A DNA stretch of 44,207 nucleotides from Dehalococcoidia bacterium (GTDB lineage Bacteria > Chloroflexota > Dehalococcoidia > Lucifugimonadales > SHYT01): NCBI GenBank assembly GCA_009693055.1, contig SHYA01000008.1, positions 40,965 to 85,171 on the forward strand, read 5' to 3'. Below are positions 33,761-43,210 of this stretch, piece after piece (within the stretch, counting starts at the first letter, position 1; every line of letters starts with the position of its first letter). Under the pieces are notes generated by a model, which worked only from the letters and a program-made list of their open reading frames with translations, was not told the origin of the DNA and did not search any database. Both the position numbers and the translations under genes were made by a program.

Positions 33761-34159
33761 CTACTCCACGAACTCAATCATGGCGGTGGGTGCGCCGTCG
33801 CCGGGACGGAAGCCGAGCTTGAGGATGCGGGTGTAGCCGCCCTCACGCTCCTTGAAGCGGGGGGCCAGCTCGCCGAAGACCTTGCGGACGACGGCCTGGT
33901 CGGGGAACGCGGCGAGGGCGAGACGGCGGTAGTGGAGCGCCTTGGCCGTGCTCTCGGGCGTCTCCCCGGCGGCGAGGGCGGCCTGGGCGCGCTTGCCGTA
34001 GGTGATGAGCTTCTCGGCGATTGGGCGCACGGCCTTGGCCTTGGGAACCGTGGTCTTGATCCGCTCGTTTAGGACGAGGGAACGGACCTGGGAGCGGAAC
34101 AGCGCCTTGCGCTGGCCGCTGCTCCGGCCTAGCTTGTGGGTGGCGAGTCGGTGACGCAT
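33761..34159 (-). CDS. rplQ: Ribosomal protein L17
   Basis: A large-subunit protein near the exit tunnel. It has 132 residues: [50 protein letters not shown] and a C-terminal AMIEFVE. It follows rpoA with 3 bases between stop and start, so translation is coupled. Confidence 0.97.
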   Translation of the reverse strand: MRHRLATHKLGRSSGQRKALFRSQVRSLVLNERIKTTVPKAKAVRPIAEKLITYGKRAQAALAAGETPESTAKALHYRRLALAAFPDQAVVRKVFGELAPRFKEREGGYTRILKLGFRPGDGAPTAMIEFVE

Positions 34160-34162
34160 CGC

Positions 34163-35188
34163 TTACTCCTGCCCGGCCGGTGCGGCGCCGTTAGATTTTG
34201 GCTCCGTGCCTGCGGGCAGTGGAAGGCCGCGCTCCTGGAGACGGCTGACCAGCTCGCTGAAGGACTTTTCGCCGAAGTTGCGGATGCGCTCCAGTTCGGC
34301 CTTGGGACGCTCTAGTACCTCGCCGACCTTGTTGATGCCGGCGCGTTTGAGGCAGTTGAAGGTGCGCGAGGAAAGCTCAAGGCGTTCAATGAGCATGTTG
34401 TACACGTCGGGCGCGAGGGAGGCCGCGACGCCGAACACGGTGGGTGCGGCCTCTTCGGCCATTCCCGCGCGGGTGAAGAGGACCAGGTGCTCCGAGACGA
34501 TGGCGGCGGAGTGGCGCAGGGCATCGGTCGGAGACATGGTGCCGTCCGTCCATATTTCCACGACGAGGCGCTCGTAGTCGGTCACCTGCCCCACGCGGGT
34601 CAACTCCACCGCGAAGTTGACCTTGCGGACGGGGCTGTAGATGGCGTCCACCTGGAGGGTGCCGATGGGGAGGTCGCTGCCGTGCTGCGCGGGCACGTAC
34701 CCGGTGCCCAGCCCCACGTTGAACTCCGCGCGCAGGCGTCCTTCCGAGGAGTCAAGACTGGCGATATGGAGCTCAGGGTTGACGATCTCAAACTCAGGCG
34801 GCACGACCATGTCGCCGGCGGTGACTTCGCCCGGGCCGGTCGCGCTCAGTTGGAGCCGACCGGGCATGTCGGAGAGGGCGCGGATGCGGATGGCCTTGAT
34901 GTTCTGCACCAACTCCAGGATGTCTTCCTTCATGTGGGGAATGGTGGAGTATTCGTTCAGGACGCCGTCAATGCGGACCCAAGTGACAGCCGCGCCGCGC
35001 AGGGAACCGATGAGCACCCGGCGCATGGGGTTGCCCAAGGTTACGCCGAGCCCCCTGGGCAGCGGCTCAAGGGCGAACTTGCCGTAGGTATCGGTGGTCT
35101 CAATGGTCTTGAGCTGCGGCTTGGGCGCTTCGGTATCGGCGCCAAAGCCGCGGGCGCTAGGCAACACAACGATCGGTGATTCAACCAT
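34163..35188 (-). CDS. rpoA: RNA polymerase alpha subunit
   Basis: Scaffold of RNA polymerase. It has 341 residues with the N-terminal dimer domain (EPLPRGLGVTLGNPMRRVLI, GAAVTWVRIDGVLNEYSTIP, in parts), a second assembly domain, an Ala/Glu-rich linker and the C-terminal DNA/activator-binding domain (RTFNCLKRAGINKVGEVL, FGEKSFSELVSRLQERGLPL). The standard alpha-operon order rpsM-rpsK-rpsD-rpoA-rplQ is kept. ATG 35188 is the start; a 15-residue N-terminal extension precedes the typical domain start. Confidence 0.98.
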   Translation of the reverse strand: MVESPIVVLPSARGFGADTEAPKPQLKTIETTDTYGKFALEPLPRGLGVTLGNPMRRVLIGSLRGAAVTWVRIDGVLNEYSTIPHMKEDILELVQNIKAIRIRALSDMPGRLQLSATGPGEVTAGDMVVPPEFEIVNPELHIASLDSSEGRLRAEFNVGLGTGYVPAQHGSDLPIGTLQVDAIYSPVRKVNFAVELTRVGQVTDYERLVVEIWTDGTMSPTDALRHSAAIVSEHLVLFTRAGMAEEAAPTVFGVAASLAPDVYNMLIERLELSSRTFNCLKRAGINKVGEVLERPKAELERIRNFGEKSFSELVSRLQERGLPLPAGTEPKSNGAAPAGQE

Positions 35189-35227
35189 GTGGTTTGGTTC
35201 CCCTCTCCTCGGGTGGTTGACGGGGGT

Positions 35228-35863
35228 TTAGCGGGTGTAGAACTCCACAATGAGGCGCGTGTCCATCTTCACGTCAGAGTCTTCCGGCTGCGGAAGCCCC
35301 AGGACCTTGCCCGCCATGGCGACCTGGTCAAGGCTCAACCACTTTGGAACGGCCTGTCGAGGCCCCCCGGTCATCCGGGCCTTGACGAACTCTTCCTGCT
35401 TGTCGGAGTCTTTCCAGCTGATGACGTCGCCAGCCTTCAAGATGGCGGACGGAATATCCATTTTGCGTCCGTTGACGGTGACGTGGCCGTGGGTCACGAA
35501 CTGGCGGGCCTGGTTGCGCGATTCGCCGAAGCCCAGGCGAAAGACCACGTTGTCCAAGCGCCGCTCCAAGAGCTGCACGAGGTACTGGCCGGTAATGCCC
35601 GGCATGCCCTGCGCGCGCTCCACGTAGCCCGCAAACTGGCGTTCCAGCAGGCCGAAAGAGTACCGGAGCTTCTGCTTCTCTCGTTGGCGGACACCGTACT
35701 CGGAGGCGCGACGCCTGGTCGGGCGGGCGGCGGCGCTTGCTCCGGGCGGGCGGCGGCGCTTGTCCACGGCGCACGCTGGGGTATAGCAGCGCGCTCCCTT
35801 GAGGAAGAGCTTTTCGCCGACCTGTCGGCAAAGACGGCAAACTGGTCCTGTATAACGTCCCAT
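35228..35863 (-). CDS. rpsD: Ribosomal protein S4, zinc-binding form
   Basis: A primary 16S-binding protein and, in many bacteria, the translational regulator of the alpha operon. It has 211 residues. A zinc site C9-x2-C12...C26-x4-C31 is present (C+ form). Then YSFGLLERQFAGYVERA, the S4 RNA-binding domain (LLERRLDNVVFRLGFGESR, ARQFVTHGHVTVNGRKMDIPS, in parts) and a C-terminal IVEFYTR. Confidence 0.97.
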   Translation of the reverse strand: MGRYTGPVCRLCRQVGEKLFLKGARCYTPACAVDKRRRPPGASAAARPTRRRASEYGVRQREKQKLRYSFGLLERQFAGYVERAQGMPGITGQYLVQLLERRLDNVVFRLGFGESRNQARQFVTHGHVTVNGRKMDIPSAILKAGDVISWKDSDKQEEFVKARMTGGPRQAVPKWLSLDQVAMAGKVLGLPQPEDSDVKMDTRLIVEFYTR

Positions 35864-35875
35864 GCTTCGCCTTTC

Positions 35876-36265
35876 CTATACTCGCCGGCGCTTGGGCGGA
35901 CGGCAGCCGTTGTGGGGTATTGGGGTAACATCCTTGATGCCGGTGACCGAGAGGCCGGAGGCCTGCAGGGAGCGGATGGCCGCCTCACGGCCCGGTCCCG
36001 GGCCGCGGACGAAGACCTCTACCTGGCGGACGCCGAACTCCTGGCCCTTGCGCGCGGCGGTCTCCGCGGCCCGCTGGGCGGAGAAGGCGGTCCCCTTGCG
36101 GGAGCCCTTGAACCCCTCGGAGCCGGAGCTGCTCCAAGCGAGCACGTTGCCCTGGAGATCGGTGAGCGTCACGAGCGTATTATTGAACGTGGACTGGATG
36201 AAGATGCGACCCACCGGTACGACTCTTCGCGCCCTTCGTCCTGCTCCCCTGCGTGGTGGCGGCAT
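35876..36265 (-). CDS. rpsK: Ribosomal protein S11
   Basis: A small-subunit platform protein. It has 129 residues. Seen are [58 protein letters not shown] and [18 protein letters not shown]. The gap to the preceding rpsM is 178 bases, long for this operon, and holds repeat sequence. Confidence 0.97.
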   Translation of the reverse strand: MPPPRRGAGRRARRVVPVGRIFIQSTFNNTLVTLTDLQGNVLAWSSSGSEGFKGSRKGTAFSAQRAAETAARKGQEFGVRQVEVFVRGPGPGREAAIRSLQASGLSVTGIKDVTPIPHNGCRPPKRRRV

Positions 36266-36443
36266 GCGTTACCTCGCTTCTTGTTGATTCGCTGCTCGCT
36301 AGTGGGGTAGAACTGTGGGGTCCAGAATCCCACACCCCAGCCATTCGCTTCCCCGTTCGCTCCGCTCAGGGCCCTTCGCCTTCGGCTCGAGGGCAGGCTT
36401 TCGGCTTACTCAGGCTAAGCCCTCTAACGGAGAGTTGGAGGCG
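36266..36443. repeat. Repeat-bearing gap between rpsM and rpsK
   Basis: These two genes normally lie within a few tens of bases. Here a 178-base gap carries GTGGGGT...ATCCCACACCCCAG and TTCGCTCCGCTCAGGG (about 36355-36371), a motif shared with the arms of the MITE-like copy at 19230. Further small hairpins follow (CCTTCGCCTTCGGCTCGAGG). It appears to be an inserted dispersed repeat. Confidence 0.55.
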
Positions 36444-36827
36444 CTACTTCTTGGCGGTGGCGGTCCCCTTCCTTCCGGCGACCGTCTTGCGGTGGCCCTT
36501 GCGGCTGCGCGCGTTGGAGCGGGTCCGCTGGCCCCGGACGGGCAGGCCGCGGCTGTGGCGCAGGCCCTGGTAGCAACGGATTTCCACCTTGCGGCGAATG
36601 TTCATCTGAACCTCGCGACGCAGGTCGCCCTCAACCTTGTACTTGGCGATGACGTCACGAAGGCGGGCCAGCAGATCGTCGGGCACCTCGCCCATTTTCG
36701 GGTTGTCCAGAATGCCGGCATCGCGCGCCGCGGCCCTGGCAAGGTGCGGCCCGATGCCGAAGATGTACCGCAGCGCGATGTCCACGCGCTTGCCGTCTGG
36801 AAGGTTGACGCCTGCTACGATCGCCAC
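36444..36827 (-). CDS. rpsM: Ribosomal protein S13
   Basis: A small-subunit head protein contacting the 50S bridge. It has 127 residues: VAGVNLPDGKRVDIALRYIFGIG (in part), DLRREVQMNIRRKVEIRCYQGL (in part), RHSRGLPVRGQRTRSNARS and a basic tail. GTG 36827 with GGGAGGG upstream gives the standard N-terminus; the longer frame overlaps rpmJ and is rejected. Confidence 0.96.
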   Translation of the reverse strand: MAIVAGVNLPDGKRVDIALRYIFGIGPHLARAAARDAGILDNPKMGEVPDDLLARLRDVIAKYKVEGDLRREVQMNIRRKVEIRCYQGLRHSRGLPVRGQRTRSNARSRKGHRKTVAGRKGTATAKK

Positions 36828-36840
36828 GCTGCCCTCCCCA

Positions 36841-36954
36841 TTAGCCCTGACGCTGTTTGTGTTTTGGGCTGCTGCATACGACGCGCACCGTGCCATGCCG
36901 CCGGATGATCTGGCATTTCTGGCAGCGGCGCTTAACCGATGTCGCTATTTGCAT
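36841..36954 (-). CDS. rpmJ: Ribosomal protein L36 (zinc form)
   Basis: A very small large-subunit protein of 37 residues, found by direct reading of the minus strand between infA and rpsM. It reads [20 protein letters not shown] and continues to KHKQRQG. Zinc ligands C11, C14, C27 and H32 are all present. ATG 36954 starts 57 bases after the infA stop; the stop is TAA at 36841-36843. The position infA-rpmJ-rpsM is standard. Confidence 0.95.
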   Translation of the reverse strand: MQIATSVKRRCQKCQIIRRHGTVRVVCSSPKHKQRQG

Positions 36955-37011
36955 GAGAGTCCTCCCGGACATTGCCCCTCCCGGAGGGAAGGAGCTGCGT
37001 TCATTGCACGG

Positions 37012-37233
37012 TTACCTGAACCGGTAGGTGATGCGCCCTCGCTTAAGGTCGTAGGGTGAGAGCTCCACGAGCACGCGGTCGCCCGGCAGCACACGGATGA
37101 AGTGCATCCGGATTTTGCCGGACGCGTGCGCCAAGACCTCATGCTCGTTGGCGAGCTTGACTTTGAACATGGCGTTGGGAAGCGACTCTTCTACCACGCC
37201 CTCAACCTCGATGGTTTCTTCCTTCTTCGCCAT
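37012..37233 (-). CDS. infA: Translation initiation factor IF-1
   Basis: Binds the A site during initiation. It has 73 residues with an OB fold: [59 protein letters not shown] and [11 protein letters not shown] 37233 is the family start; 8 extra upstream codons are rejected. GGAGG lies near the map stop, about 14 bases before the ATG. Confidence 0.97.
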   Translation of the reverse strand: MAKKEETIEVEGVVEESLPNAMFKVKLANEHEVLAHASGKIRMHFIRVLPGDRVLVELSPYDLKRGRITYRFR

Positions 37234-37243
37234 GCGCGTTTTG

Positions 37244-38089
37244 TTAGACCTCCTCACGGGCCGTCAGGATTTCCGGTCCTGTCGGCGAGATGTAGATGGT
37301 GTGCTCAAAGTGGGCCGAGAGGCTGCCGTCGGCGGTGACCACCGTCCAGTCGTCGTCCAGCACCCTCGTCTGCCAGCCGCCGACGTTGAGCATCGGCTCA
37401 ATGGCGATTACCATGCCCGGCTGAAGGACCAGCCCGCGGCCCGGCACGCCGAAGTTGGCGACCTGGGGCTCTTCGTGGAGGGAGCGGCCAACGCCGTGGC
37501 CGACGTACTCGCGGACGACGGAGAAGCCGTGGGACTCGGCGACGGATTGAACCGCGTAGCCCACGTCACCGAGGCGAGCACCGGGCCGGGCGGCTCTGAT
37601 CCCCGCTTCAAGGGCCTGGCGCGTCACGTCAACCAGCTCGCGGGTGCGTGCGGGAACGGCGCCGACGCTGACGCTGACGGCTGCGTCGCCGTAGAACCCG
37701 TCTACGATGGCGCCCACGTCCAGCTTCAGGACATCACCGGTGCGGACGGCGCGGTTGCCGGGGATGCCGTGCACGATCTCCTCGTTGAGCGAGGTGCAGA
37801 TGGTGGCTGGGAAGCCGCGATAGCCTAAGAACGCAGGCTGTGCGCCCATGCGCTTGATCTCGTCGGCGGCCAACAGGTTCAGATCGTGGGTCGTGACGCC
37901 GGGCCGCACCGCGCGAAGCAGGGCGGTGATGGTCTTGCCCACGACGCGGCCTGCCTGCCGCAGGGACTCCACTTCGCCGGCGGACTTGAGGGTCACGCCG
38001 GTGGGAGGCGCAGCCGCGAGGCTGGCGGTCTTGCCCCTGCCGAGCAGCCGCTGGGCAACGGTCTTATTGGACAACGCTGTCTTCTCCAA
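37244..38089 (-). CDS. map: Methionine aminopeptidase, type I
   Basis: Removes the initiator methionine from nascent proteins. It has 281 residues, about 30 more than the short form because of an N-terminal extension rich in Ala, Lys and Thr before [16 protein letters not shown]. Metal ligands lie in [16 protein letters not shown] (two Asp), [12 protein letters not shown] (His), IAIEPML (Glu) and AHFEHTIYI (Glu). The order adk-map-infA is standard. A candidate promoter precedes it, so the lower part of the operon may have its own start. Confidence 0.96.
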   Translation of the reverse strand: MEKTALSNKTVAQRLLGRGKTASLAAAPPTGVTLKSAGEVESLRQAGRVVGKTITALLRAVRPGVTTHDLNLLAADEIKRMGAQPAFLGYRGFPATICTSLNEEIVHGIPGNRAVRTGDVLKLDVGAIVDGFYGDAAVSVSVGAVPARTRELVDVTRQALEAGIRAARPGARLGDVGYAVQSVAESHGFSVVREYVGHGVGRSLHEEPQVANFGVPGRGLVLQPGMVIAIEPMLNVGGWQTRVLDDDWTVVTADGSLSAHFEHTIYISPTGPEILTAREEV

Positions 38090-38126
38090 CGCAAAGGACG
38101 ATGGCCAGGGGCCACCGCGAGCCTGT

Positions 38127-38155
38127 ATTGTAGCACGTCACTGGACGGATGGCAG
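38127..38155 (-). promoter_or_regulatory. Candidate promoter in front of map
   Basis: On the minus strand CTGCCA (38150-38155), a 17-base spacer and TACAAT (38127-38132). It lies 40-65 bases before the map ATG, in a 140-base gap unusual for this operon. Confidence 0.45.
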
Positions 38156-38229
38156 TGCTTGTCAGGGGTGTTTTCAGCGTCTTTCCCTTCGGTCTGTATT
38201 GAGCCCTGTCTCGCTTCGGCACCAAGAGG

Positions 38230-38874
38230 CTAGGCCTTGACGCCCAACGCGGCGAAGATGGCCGTCTGCACGTGGTCAATGGCCTGCTCGCCGTTGATCT
38301 CTTTGAGCGTGCCGCGCCTGCCGTAGTACTCCACGAGCGGTGAGGTCTGCTTGTTGTACACCTCAATGCGCTGCCGGACGGCATCTGGCTTGTCGTCGTC
38401 GCGCTGGTAGAGCTCGCCGCCGTCCTTGTCGCAGCGCCGCGCGACCTTGGGCGGGGCGGTGACGGGGTGGTAGGGCGTCTGGCACGTGCGACAGGTGAGT
38501 CGGCCCCCGAGGCGCTTCACCAGCTCATCCGTGCCGACGGCGATGTTCAGCGCCATCTGGACGCCGCGGAGGCCCAGGGACTTGTCCAGGGCTTCCGCCT
38601 GTTCCCCAGTGCGCGGGAAGCCGTCAAGAAGGAAGCCGTCCTTTGCGTCGGGCTGGTTGAGGCGGTCCAGCACCATGCGGATGACGAGGCCGTCGGGAAC
38701 AAGAAGGCCCTTGTCCATGGAGGCGCCGGCTTCCTCCCCCAAGGGTGTGCCCTTGGCACGGTGCTCGCGCAGGAGGTTGCCGGAGGCGATGTGCGGCACG
38801 CTGAGCCGCTGGGATATGGCGGTGGCCTGGGTGCCTTTTCCGGCACCCGGCGGGCCCATGAGCACGATGCGCAT
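38230..38874 (-). CDS. adk: Adenylate kinase, zinc-containing LID
   Basis: Interconverts ATP + AMP and 2 ADP. It has 214 residues: P-loop MGPPGAGKGTQA, HIASGNLLRE, LDGFPRTGEQAEAL, GRLTCRTCQTPYHPVT and CDKDGGELYQRDDD (LID with Cys-x2-Cys...Cys-Asp zinc site), then RIEVYNKQTSPLVEYY. ATG 38874 is the conserved start. A B-type palindrome lies between secY and adk. Confidence 0.97.
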   Translation of the reverse strand: MRIVLMGPPGAGKGTQATAISQRLSVPHIASGNLLREHRAKGTPLGEEAGASMDKGLLVPDGLVIRMVLDRLNQPDAKDGFLLDGFPRTGEQAEALDKSLGLRGVQMALNIAVGTDELVKRLGGRLTCRTCQTPYHPVTAPPKVARRCDKDGGELYQRDDDKPDAVRQRIEVYNKQTSPLVEYYGRRGTLKEINGEQAIDHVQTAIFAALGVKA

Positions 38875-38897
38875 CACAACCTCCGCAGGGGGAACGT

Positions 38898-38929
38898 TGG
38901 GGAAACCTCTTGGCAAAGAGGTTTCCCCA
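38898..38929. repeat. B-type palindrome between secY and adk
   Basis: Arms TGGGGAAACCTCTT and AAGAGGTTTCCCCA type around GGCA, near perfect. The flank on the high side reads, on the minus strand, GATTTCTGAAAATGGCC. It lies inside an operon, so it may attenuate rather than stop transcription. Confidence 0.85.
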
Positions 38930-38962
38930 GGCCATTTTCAGAAATCTTTTTCCTAGGGGAGG

Positions 38963-40282
38963 CTATTTGATGAAGCCTGGGAGTTTGCGCATGCTCAGCT
39001 GGGCCTCTAGCTGACGCATGCTGTCCAGGGCGACGCCGACGAGGATGAGCAGAGCGGTGCTGCTGAGCTGGAGCGCTTGGATGCCGGTGACCAGACTTGC
39101 AATGTACGGCGTGACGGCGATGAATCCAAGGAACAGCGCGCCACCCCACGTGATGCGGATGATGACGCGGTTCAGATACTCCTCGGTGGGCTTGCCCGGA
39201 CGGATGCCGGGGATGAAGCCGCCCTGTCGCTGGAGGTTCTCGGCGATGTTCATCTGGGAGAAGGTGACCAACGTGTAGAAGAAGGCGAAGGCGACGACCA
39301 GGAAAAACAGGATGAACCAGTACACCCAGCTGTTGGGGCTGAAGATGTTGGCGATGCTCTGAGCGAAACTGTTCTTCGCGCCGAAGAAGGCGGCGAAGGT
39401 GCCGGGGAGTATGAGCAGGGCAAACGCGAAGATGAGGGGGATCATACCCGCGGAGTTGACCCGCAAGGGGATGAACGAGCTACCGGACGAGCGGCGCGGG
39501 GCACCGCCGCGAAAGACGGTGCGGCCGTACTGGACCGGGATTTTGCGCTGGGCATCGGTGAAGAGCACGATGAGCCCGATGATGACAAGGCCGGCGATGG
39601 CCAGAATGACGAGGCCGGTGAAGTCGGTGCGGGAAGCAAAGGCCTGGCTGATGATCGTGGGCAGACCGGCGACGATGCCGCCGAAGATAATGATGGAAAC
39701 GCCGTTGCCGATGCCTCGCTCGGTGATGAGCTCGCCCAGCCACACGAGGAACATGGTGCCCGCGACCATGGCGACGAGCATCGTCGCAAGCTCCAGGCCG
39801 CTGCCCAGGGGGTCGGAGCCGGCGAAGACGCCAGCCTGTTTTAGCAGAAGGATCTGGCCGTATCCCTGCAGAACGGCGATGGGCACGGTGGCGAGGTGGG
39901 TGTACTGGTTGAGCTTGCGGCGACCGTAGTCGCCCTCCTTGGAAAGGGCGCGGAGTTGCGGGATGACCGGCACGAGGATCTGAATGACGATGGACGAGGT
40001 GATGTAGGGATAGACGCCAAGCGCCGCCACGCTAAGGTTTCTGAAGGCGCCGCCGCTGAACAGGTCAAGGAACCCCAGCAGTGAGCCGAACTCCCCCTGG
40101 AAGAGGTTCTCCAGTGCGCCGCGGTCAATGCCCGGGACCGGGATGTGGGCGACGATGCGGAAGACGACGAGCATGGCGAGCGTAAACAGGATGCGCGTCC
40201 GCAGGTCCGGGATGCGGAACGCGTCCAGCACCGCCTGAAGCAGGGCGGGGCGCTGGGATTCGCTTTCTCTCGTTTGGGTCAC
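38963..40282 (-). CDS. secY: Preprotein translocase subunit SecY
   Basis: The channel of the Sec translocon in the cytoplasmic membrane. It has 439 residues with ten hydrophobic helices. Seen are VVFRIVAHIPVPGID, SVAALGVYPYITSSIVIQIL, YGRRKLNQYTHLATVPIA (in part), LVWLGELITERGIGNGVSII, IPLRVNSAGMIPLIFAFALL and GFIPGIRPGKPTEEYLNRV. The order rplO-secY-adk is standard; its start follows the rplO stop by 6 bases. Confidence 0.98.
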   Translation of the reverse strand: MTQTRESESQRPALLQAVLDAFRIPDLRTRILFTLAMLVVFRIVAHIPVPGIDRGALENLFQGEFGSLLGFLDLFSGGAFRNLSVAALGVYPYITSSIVIQILVPVIPQLRALSKEGDYGRRKLNQYTHLATVPIAVLQGYGQILLLKQAGVFAGSDPLGSGLELATMLVAMVAGTMFLVWLGELITERGIGNGVSIIIFGGIVAGLPTIISQAFASRTDFTGLVILAIAGLVIIGLIVLFTDAQRKIPVQYGRTVFRGGAPRRSSGSSFIPLRVNSAGMIPLIFAFALLILPGTFAAFFGAKNSFAQSIANIFSPNSWVYWFILFFLVVAFAFFYTLVTFSQMNIAENLQRQGGFIPGIRPGKPTEEYLNRVIIRITWGGALFLGFIAVTPYIASLVTGIQALQLSSTALLILVGVALDSMRQLEAQLSMRKLPGFIK

Positions 40283-40288
40283 GGAGAC

Positions 40289-40768
40289 CTACTTCTTTTT
40301 GGCGGAGCGTGGGAGCGGCAGTTCGTTGGCGGCGCCGCCCGCCTGCTCAAGTTTTTGACGAGCGGACTGAGAGAACCGGTGGGCGCTGATCTGAAGGGCC
40401 TTGGTCAGCTCGCCGCCGCCAAGCACTTTCACCAGGACGTTGGCGTTGTCCACGAGGCGTTGCGCCGCTAGCCATTCCGGCGTTACCTGCTGGCCCGCCT
40501 CGGCGCGCTCTTCCAACTGGCCCAGGTTGATGGTGGCGTAGTCGGTGCGGAAGTGGTTCGTGAATCCGCGAAGCGTGGGGAGGCGGCGTACGAGGGCAAG
40601 CTGGTTGCCCTCAAAGCCGGGGGGCTGCTTGCCGTTGCCGCTGCGGGCCCCTTGGCCCTTTTGCCCGCGGCCGGAGTAGCTGCCCCGTCCGCTGCCGTCG
40701 CCGCGTCCGACGCGCCGGCTCCGGCGGTGAGCGCCGGGAGGGGCACCAAGGTCGTGCTGCTTGACCAT
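40289..40768 (-). CDS. rplO: Ribosomal protein L15
   Basis: A late-assembly large-subunit protein. It has 159 residues. The Gly/Arg-rich N-terminus (RRVGRGDGSGRGSYSGRGQKGQ, shown in part) is followed by GFEGNQLALVRRLPTLRGF, INLGQLEERA and VKVLGGGELTKALQISAHRFS. The usual place between rpmD and secY is kept. The 90-base gap before it contains a CCCTCTCCC-type hairpin (about 40813-40841). Confidence 0.95.
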   Translation of the reverse strand: MVKQHDLGAPPGAHRRSRRVGRGDGSGRGSYSGRGQKGQGARSGNGKQPPGFEGNQLALVRRLPTLRGFTNHFRTDYATINLGQLEERAEAGQQVTPEWLAAQRLVDNANVLVKVLGGGELTKALQISAHRFSQSARQKLEQAGGAANELPLPRSAKKK

Positions 40769-40858
40769 CTGCGTGACTCCTTGTGCCTGTGCCGTGAGTG
40801 AGCGACTCTTGCCATCACCCGGACCCTCTCCCGAAGGAGGGGGATACGCATATGCGAC

Positions 40859-41056
40859 CTATGCCTCCGGTGTGACGACGGAGACCTCCACCAGGTGACG
40901 CACCTTGTGGATCATGCCTCGGAAGGCGGGCGTGTCCGGCAGCACCACCGTCTGGTTGAGGCGGCGGAGGCCGAGTGAACGCACCGTCTCCTTCTGGTCG
41001 GGGGGCTTGTCGACGGTGCTGCGTTTCCAGGTGACGCGAAGTTTAACGTCAGCCAT
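40859..41056 (-). CDS. rpmD: Ribosomal protein L30
   Basis: A small large-subunit protein of 65 residues: VKLRVTWKRSTVDKPPDQKE, VRSLGLRRLNQTVVLPDTPA, RGMIHKVRHLVEVSVV. It starts 8 bases inside the end of rpsE, so it is coupled to it. Confidence 0.95.
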   Translation of the reverse strand: MADVKLRVTWKRSTVDKPPDQKETVRSLGLRRLNQTVVLPDTPAFRGMIHKVRHLVEVSVVTPEA

Positions 41057-41618
41057 TCCTGAGCGGCTCCTGCGTGCGGTCTGACCGGTCGGGCCGTGTA
41101 GCCAGCGGCTGGAGGCGCTTCGCGACCTCTTCCTCCGGCAGGCGGAGCGAGGCTAACGCTTCCAGGGTTGCCTTGGCCAGGTTGATCCGGTTGGGACTGC
41201 CAAGTGACTTGGTGAGGATATCCTTCACGCCGGCGAGCTCCACCACGGCGCGCACGGTGGCACCGGCGACTACGCCGGTGCCGGAGACGGCGGGCTTGAG
41301 CATCACCTCGGAAGCGGAGAACTTGCCACGCGTCTCGTGGGGAATGGTGCTGCCTCTGAGGGGGATGCGGATCATGTTCTTCCGCGCCGCGGACACCGCT
41401 TTGCGAACGGCATCGGGCACGGCGTCGGCCTTGCCGAGACCGAGGCCGATGTTGCCGCGTCCGTCGCCCAGGGCGGCGAGGGCGTTGAAGCGCAGGTGCT
41501 TACCGCCCGCCGTGACCTTTGAGATGCGGCGGATCATGATCACACGCTCGGTGGCCTGCACCACGTCTTCGGGTTTGAGCTTCGGCGCGGCATCGTAGAG
41601 CGACAGCTTGGGACTCAA
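41049..41618 (-). CDS. rpsE: Ribosomal protein S5
   Basis: A small-subunit fidelity protein. It has 189 residues: [78 protein letters not shown] and [18 protein letters not shown]. It overlaps rplR by 4 bases and rpmD by 8. Confidence 0.97.
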   Translation of the reverse strand: MSPKLSLYDAAPKLKPEDVVQATERVIMIRRISKVTAGGKHLRFNALAALGDGRGNIGLGLGKADAVPDAVRKAVSAARKNMIRIPLRGSTIPHETRGKFSASEVMLKPAVSGTGVVAGATVRAVVELAGVKDILTKSLGSPNRINLAKATLEALASLRLPEEEVAKRLQPLATRPDRSDRTQEPLRNG

Positions 41619-42010
41619 AAGCGTAAACCTCCTTCACGGGCGGCGTCGGCCAGGGCCTTGACGCGGCCGTGGTACTGGAAGCCACCCCTATCAAAGACCA
41701 CCGTTTCCACGCCCTGCTCCTTGGCGCGCTTGGCGACAAGCGCGCCAACGGCCATTGCGACCTGCGTCTTCTTCTTGCCCTTTACCTGGCCGCGGAGCTC
41801 GGCGTCCAGGTCCGAGGCTTGCACCAGCGTCCGGCCCGCGCCGTCGTCAATCACCTGGGCGTAGATGTGCGTCAGGCTGCGAAAGACGGCCAGGCGCGGA
41901 CGGGCAACGGAGCCCGACAGCTTCTTGCGCACCCGAAGGTGCCTCTTGAAGCGGCGGAACAGAGATGGGTCCATTTTGCCGAGGCGCTTGGTTGCGCTTA
42001 CCGATGTCAT
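41615..42010 (-). CDS. rplR: Ribosomal protein L18
   Basis: Binds 5S rRNA. It has 131 residues: [58 protein letters not shown] and [20 protein letters not shown]. It overlaps rpsE by 4 bases and follows rplF by 11. Confidence 0.97.
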   Translation of the reverse strand: MTSVSATKRLGKMDPSLFRRFKRHLRVRKKLSGSVARPRLAVFRSLTHIYAQVIDDGAGRTLVQASDLDAELRGQVKGKKKTQVAMAVGALVAKRAKEQGVETVVFDRGGFQYHGRVKALADAAREGGLRF

Positions 42011-42021
42011 TGCGTGCTTTC

Positions 42022-42567
42022 CTACTTCCGAGCTGCCGCCTTGCCGGGCTTGAGCTTCAGCGTCTCCCCCGCGTACCGAACGCCCTTGCCTTTGTACGGG
42101 TCGGGAGGACGGATTGAACGCAGGCGGGCGGCGGTTTCTCCAACTTGTTGTTTGTCGGTGCCGGTGACGGCCACGCGGTTGGCGGTCACGGCGGCAAGCT
42201 TCACGCCGGCAGGCGCCTGGATCACAACCGGGTGGCTGAACCCCAGCTGGAACGTGAGGTTGGCGCCGGTCTGTTGGACGCGATAGCCGGTCCCGAAGAT
42301 TTCCAGATTTTTCTCGTACCCCTGGGTCACGCCGACGACCATGTTGGCGATCATGGCGCGCGTGAGGCCGTGGAGGCTCCGGTGGAGCTTGGAGTCGCCG
42401 CCGCGCTCAACCTTGACCTGGCTGTCAACGAGTTGGATACGCACTTCGGGGCGGAAGGTCTCGGTGAGCGAACCAAGCGGGCCGGCGACGGTCACGCGAT
42501 TTTTTCCCTCAACGCTCACCTTCACGTTCTTGGGCACGGCCACTGGCTGGATTCCTATGTGTGACAT
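42022..42567 (-). CDS. rplF: Ribosomal protein L6
   Basis: A large-subunit protein near the factor-binding site. It has 181 residues with two similar domains: [60 protein letters not shown] and [20 protein letters not shown] near the end. Confidence 0.97.
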   Translation of the reverse strand: MSHIGIQPVAVPKNVKVSVEGKNRVTVAGPLGSLTETFRPEVRIQLVDSQVKVERGGDSKLHRSLHGLTRAMIANMVVGVTQGYEKNLEIFGTGYRVQQTGANLTFQLGFSHPVVIQAPAGVKLAAVTANRVAVTGTDKQQVGETAARLRSIRPPDPYKGKGVRYAGETLKLKPGKAAARK

Positions 42568-42577
42568 GGAGCACCAC

Positions 42578-42979
42578 CTACCAGGCGCGGCACAGGACTT
42601 CGCCGCCCAGGCCGCTCGCCCGGGCTTCCTGGCCGGTCATGACTCCCTTGGACGTGGAAACGATGGTGACCCCAAGGCCGCCTTGAACCCTTGGGATCGC
42701 CGCTTTGCCGGCGTACACCCGTCTGCCCGGCTTGCTGACCCGCTCCACGCCTCTGAGCATGGGGGTCTTGCGCTCGCCGTAACGCAGTGTGATTCGAAGC
42801 TGCGGCGCCGGCTTGCCGGGCACCGTGACGACATCCTGAAGAAAGCCCTGCTCCTTAAGGATGCGGGCCACGGACACGCGCAGCTTGGAGTTGGAAACCA
42901 ACACCGTGGCGTGGCGGGCGTTGGAGCCGTTGCGAATGCGGGTGAGCATGTCTCCCAGGGGGTCAGTCAATCCACTCAT
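42578..42979 (-). CDS. rpsH: Ribosomal protein S8
   Basis: Binds 16S rRNA and often regulates the spc operon. It has 133 residues: DPLGDMLTRIRNGSNARHAT, LRVSVARILKEQGFLQDV, VSKPGRRVYAGKAAIPRV and TSKGVMTGQEARASGLGGEV followed by LCRAW. Confidence 0.97.
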   Translation of the reverse strand: MSGLTDPLGDMLTRIRNGSNARHATVLVSNSKLRVSVARILKEQGFLQDVVTVPGKPAPQLRITLRYGERKTPMLRGVERVSKPGRRVYAGKAAIPRVQGGLGVTIVSTSKGVMTGQEARASGLGGEVLCRAW

Positions 42980-42987
42980 GTTCTACC

Positions 42988-43176
42988 TCACACGCTCGCC
43001 TTGCGGATGCCGGGGATCTGGCCTTTGAGCGCCAGACCGCGGAAGCAGATGCGGCACAGCCCGAACTGCCGGATGTACGCGCGCGCTCGACCGCACTGGT
43101 GGCAGCGATTGCGGAACCTGACCGCGAACTTTGGCTTGTTCCTCAGCCATGTAACGACTTTTGAGTTTCGTGCCAC
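42988..43176 (-). CDS. rpsN: Ribosomal protein S14, zinc type
   Basis: A small-subunit head protein of 62 residues with C25-x2-C28 and C41-x2-C44 zinc ligands. It reads [40 protein letters not shown] and ends GIRKASV. It lies between rplE and rpsH as usual. Confidence 0.97.
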   Translation of the reverse strand: MARNSKVVTWLRNKPKFAVRFRNRCHQCGRARAYIRQFGLCRICFRGLALKGQIPGIRKASV

Positions 43177-43210
43177 CCTCGTTCCTCCTGGCGTCCTGGC
43201 CGCCTGACCA

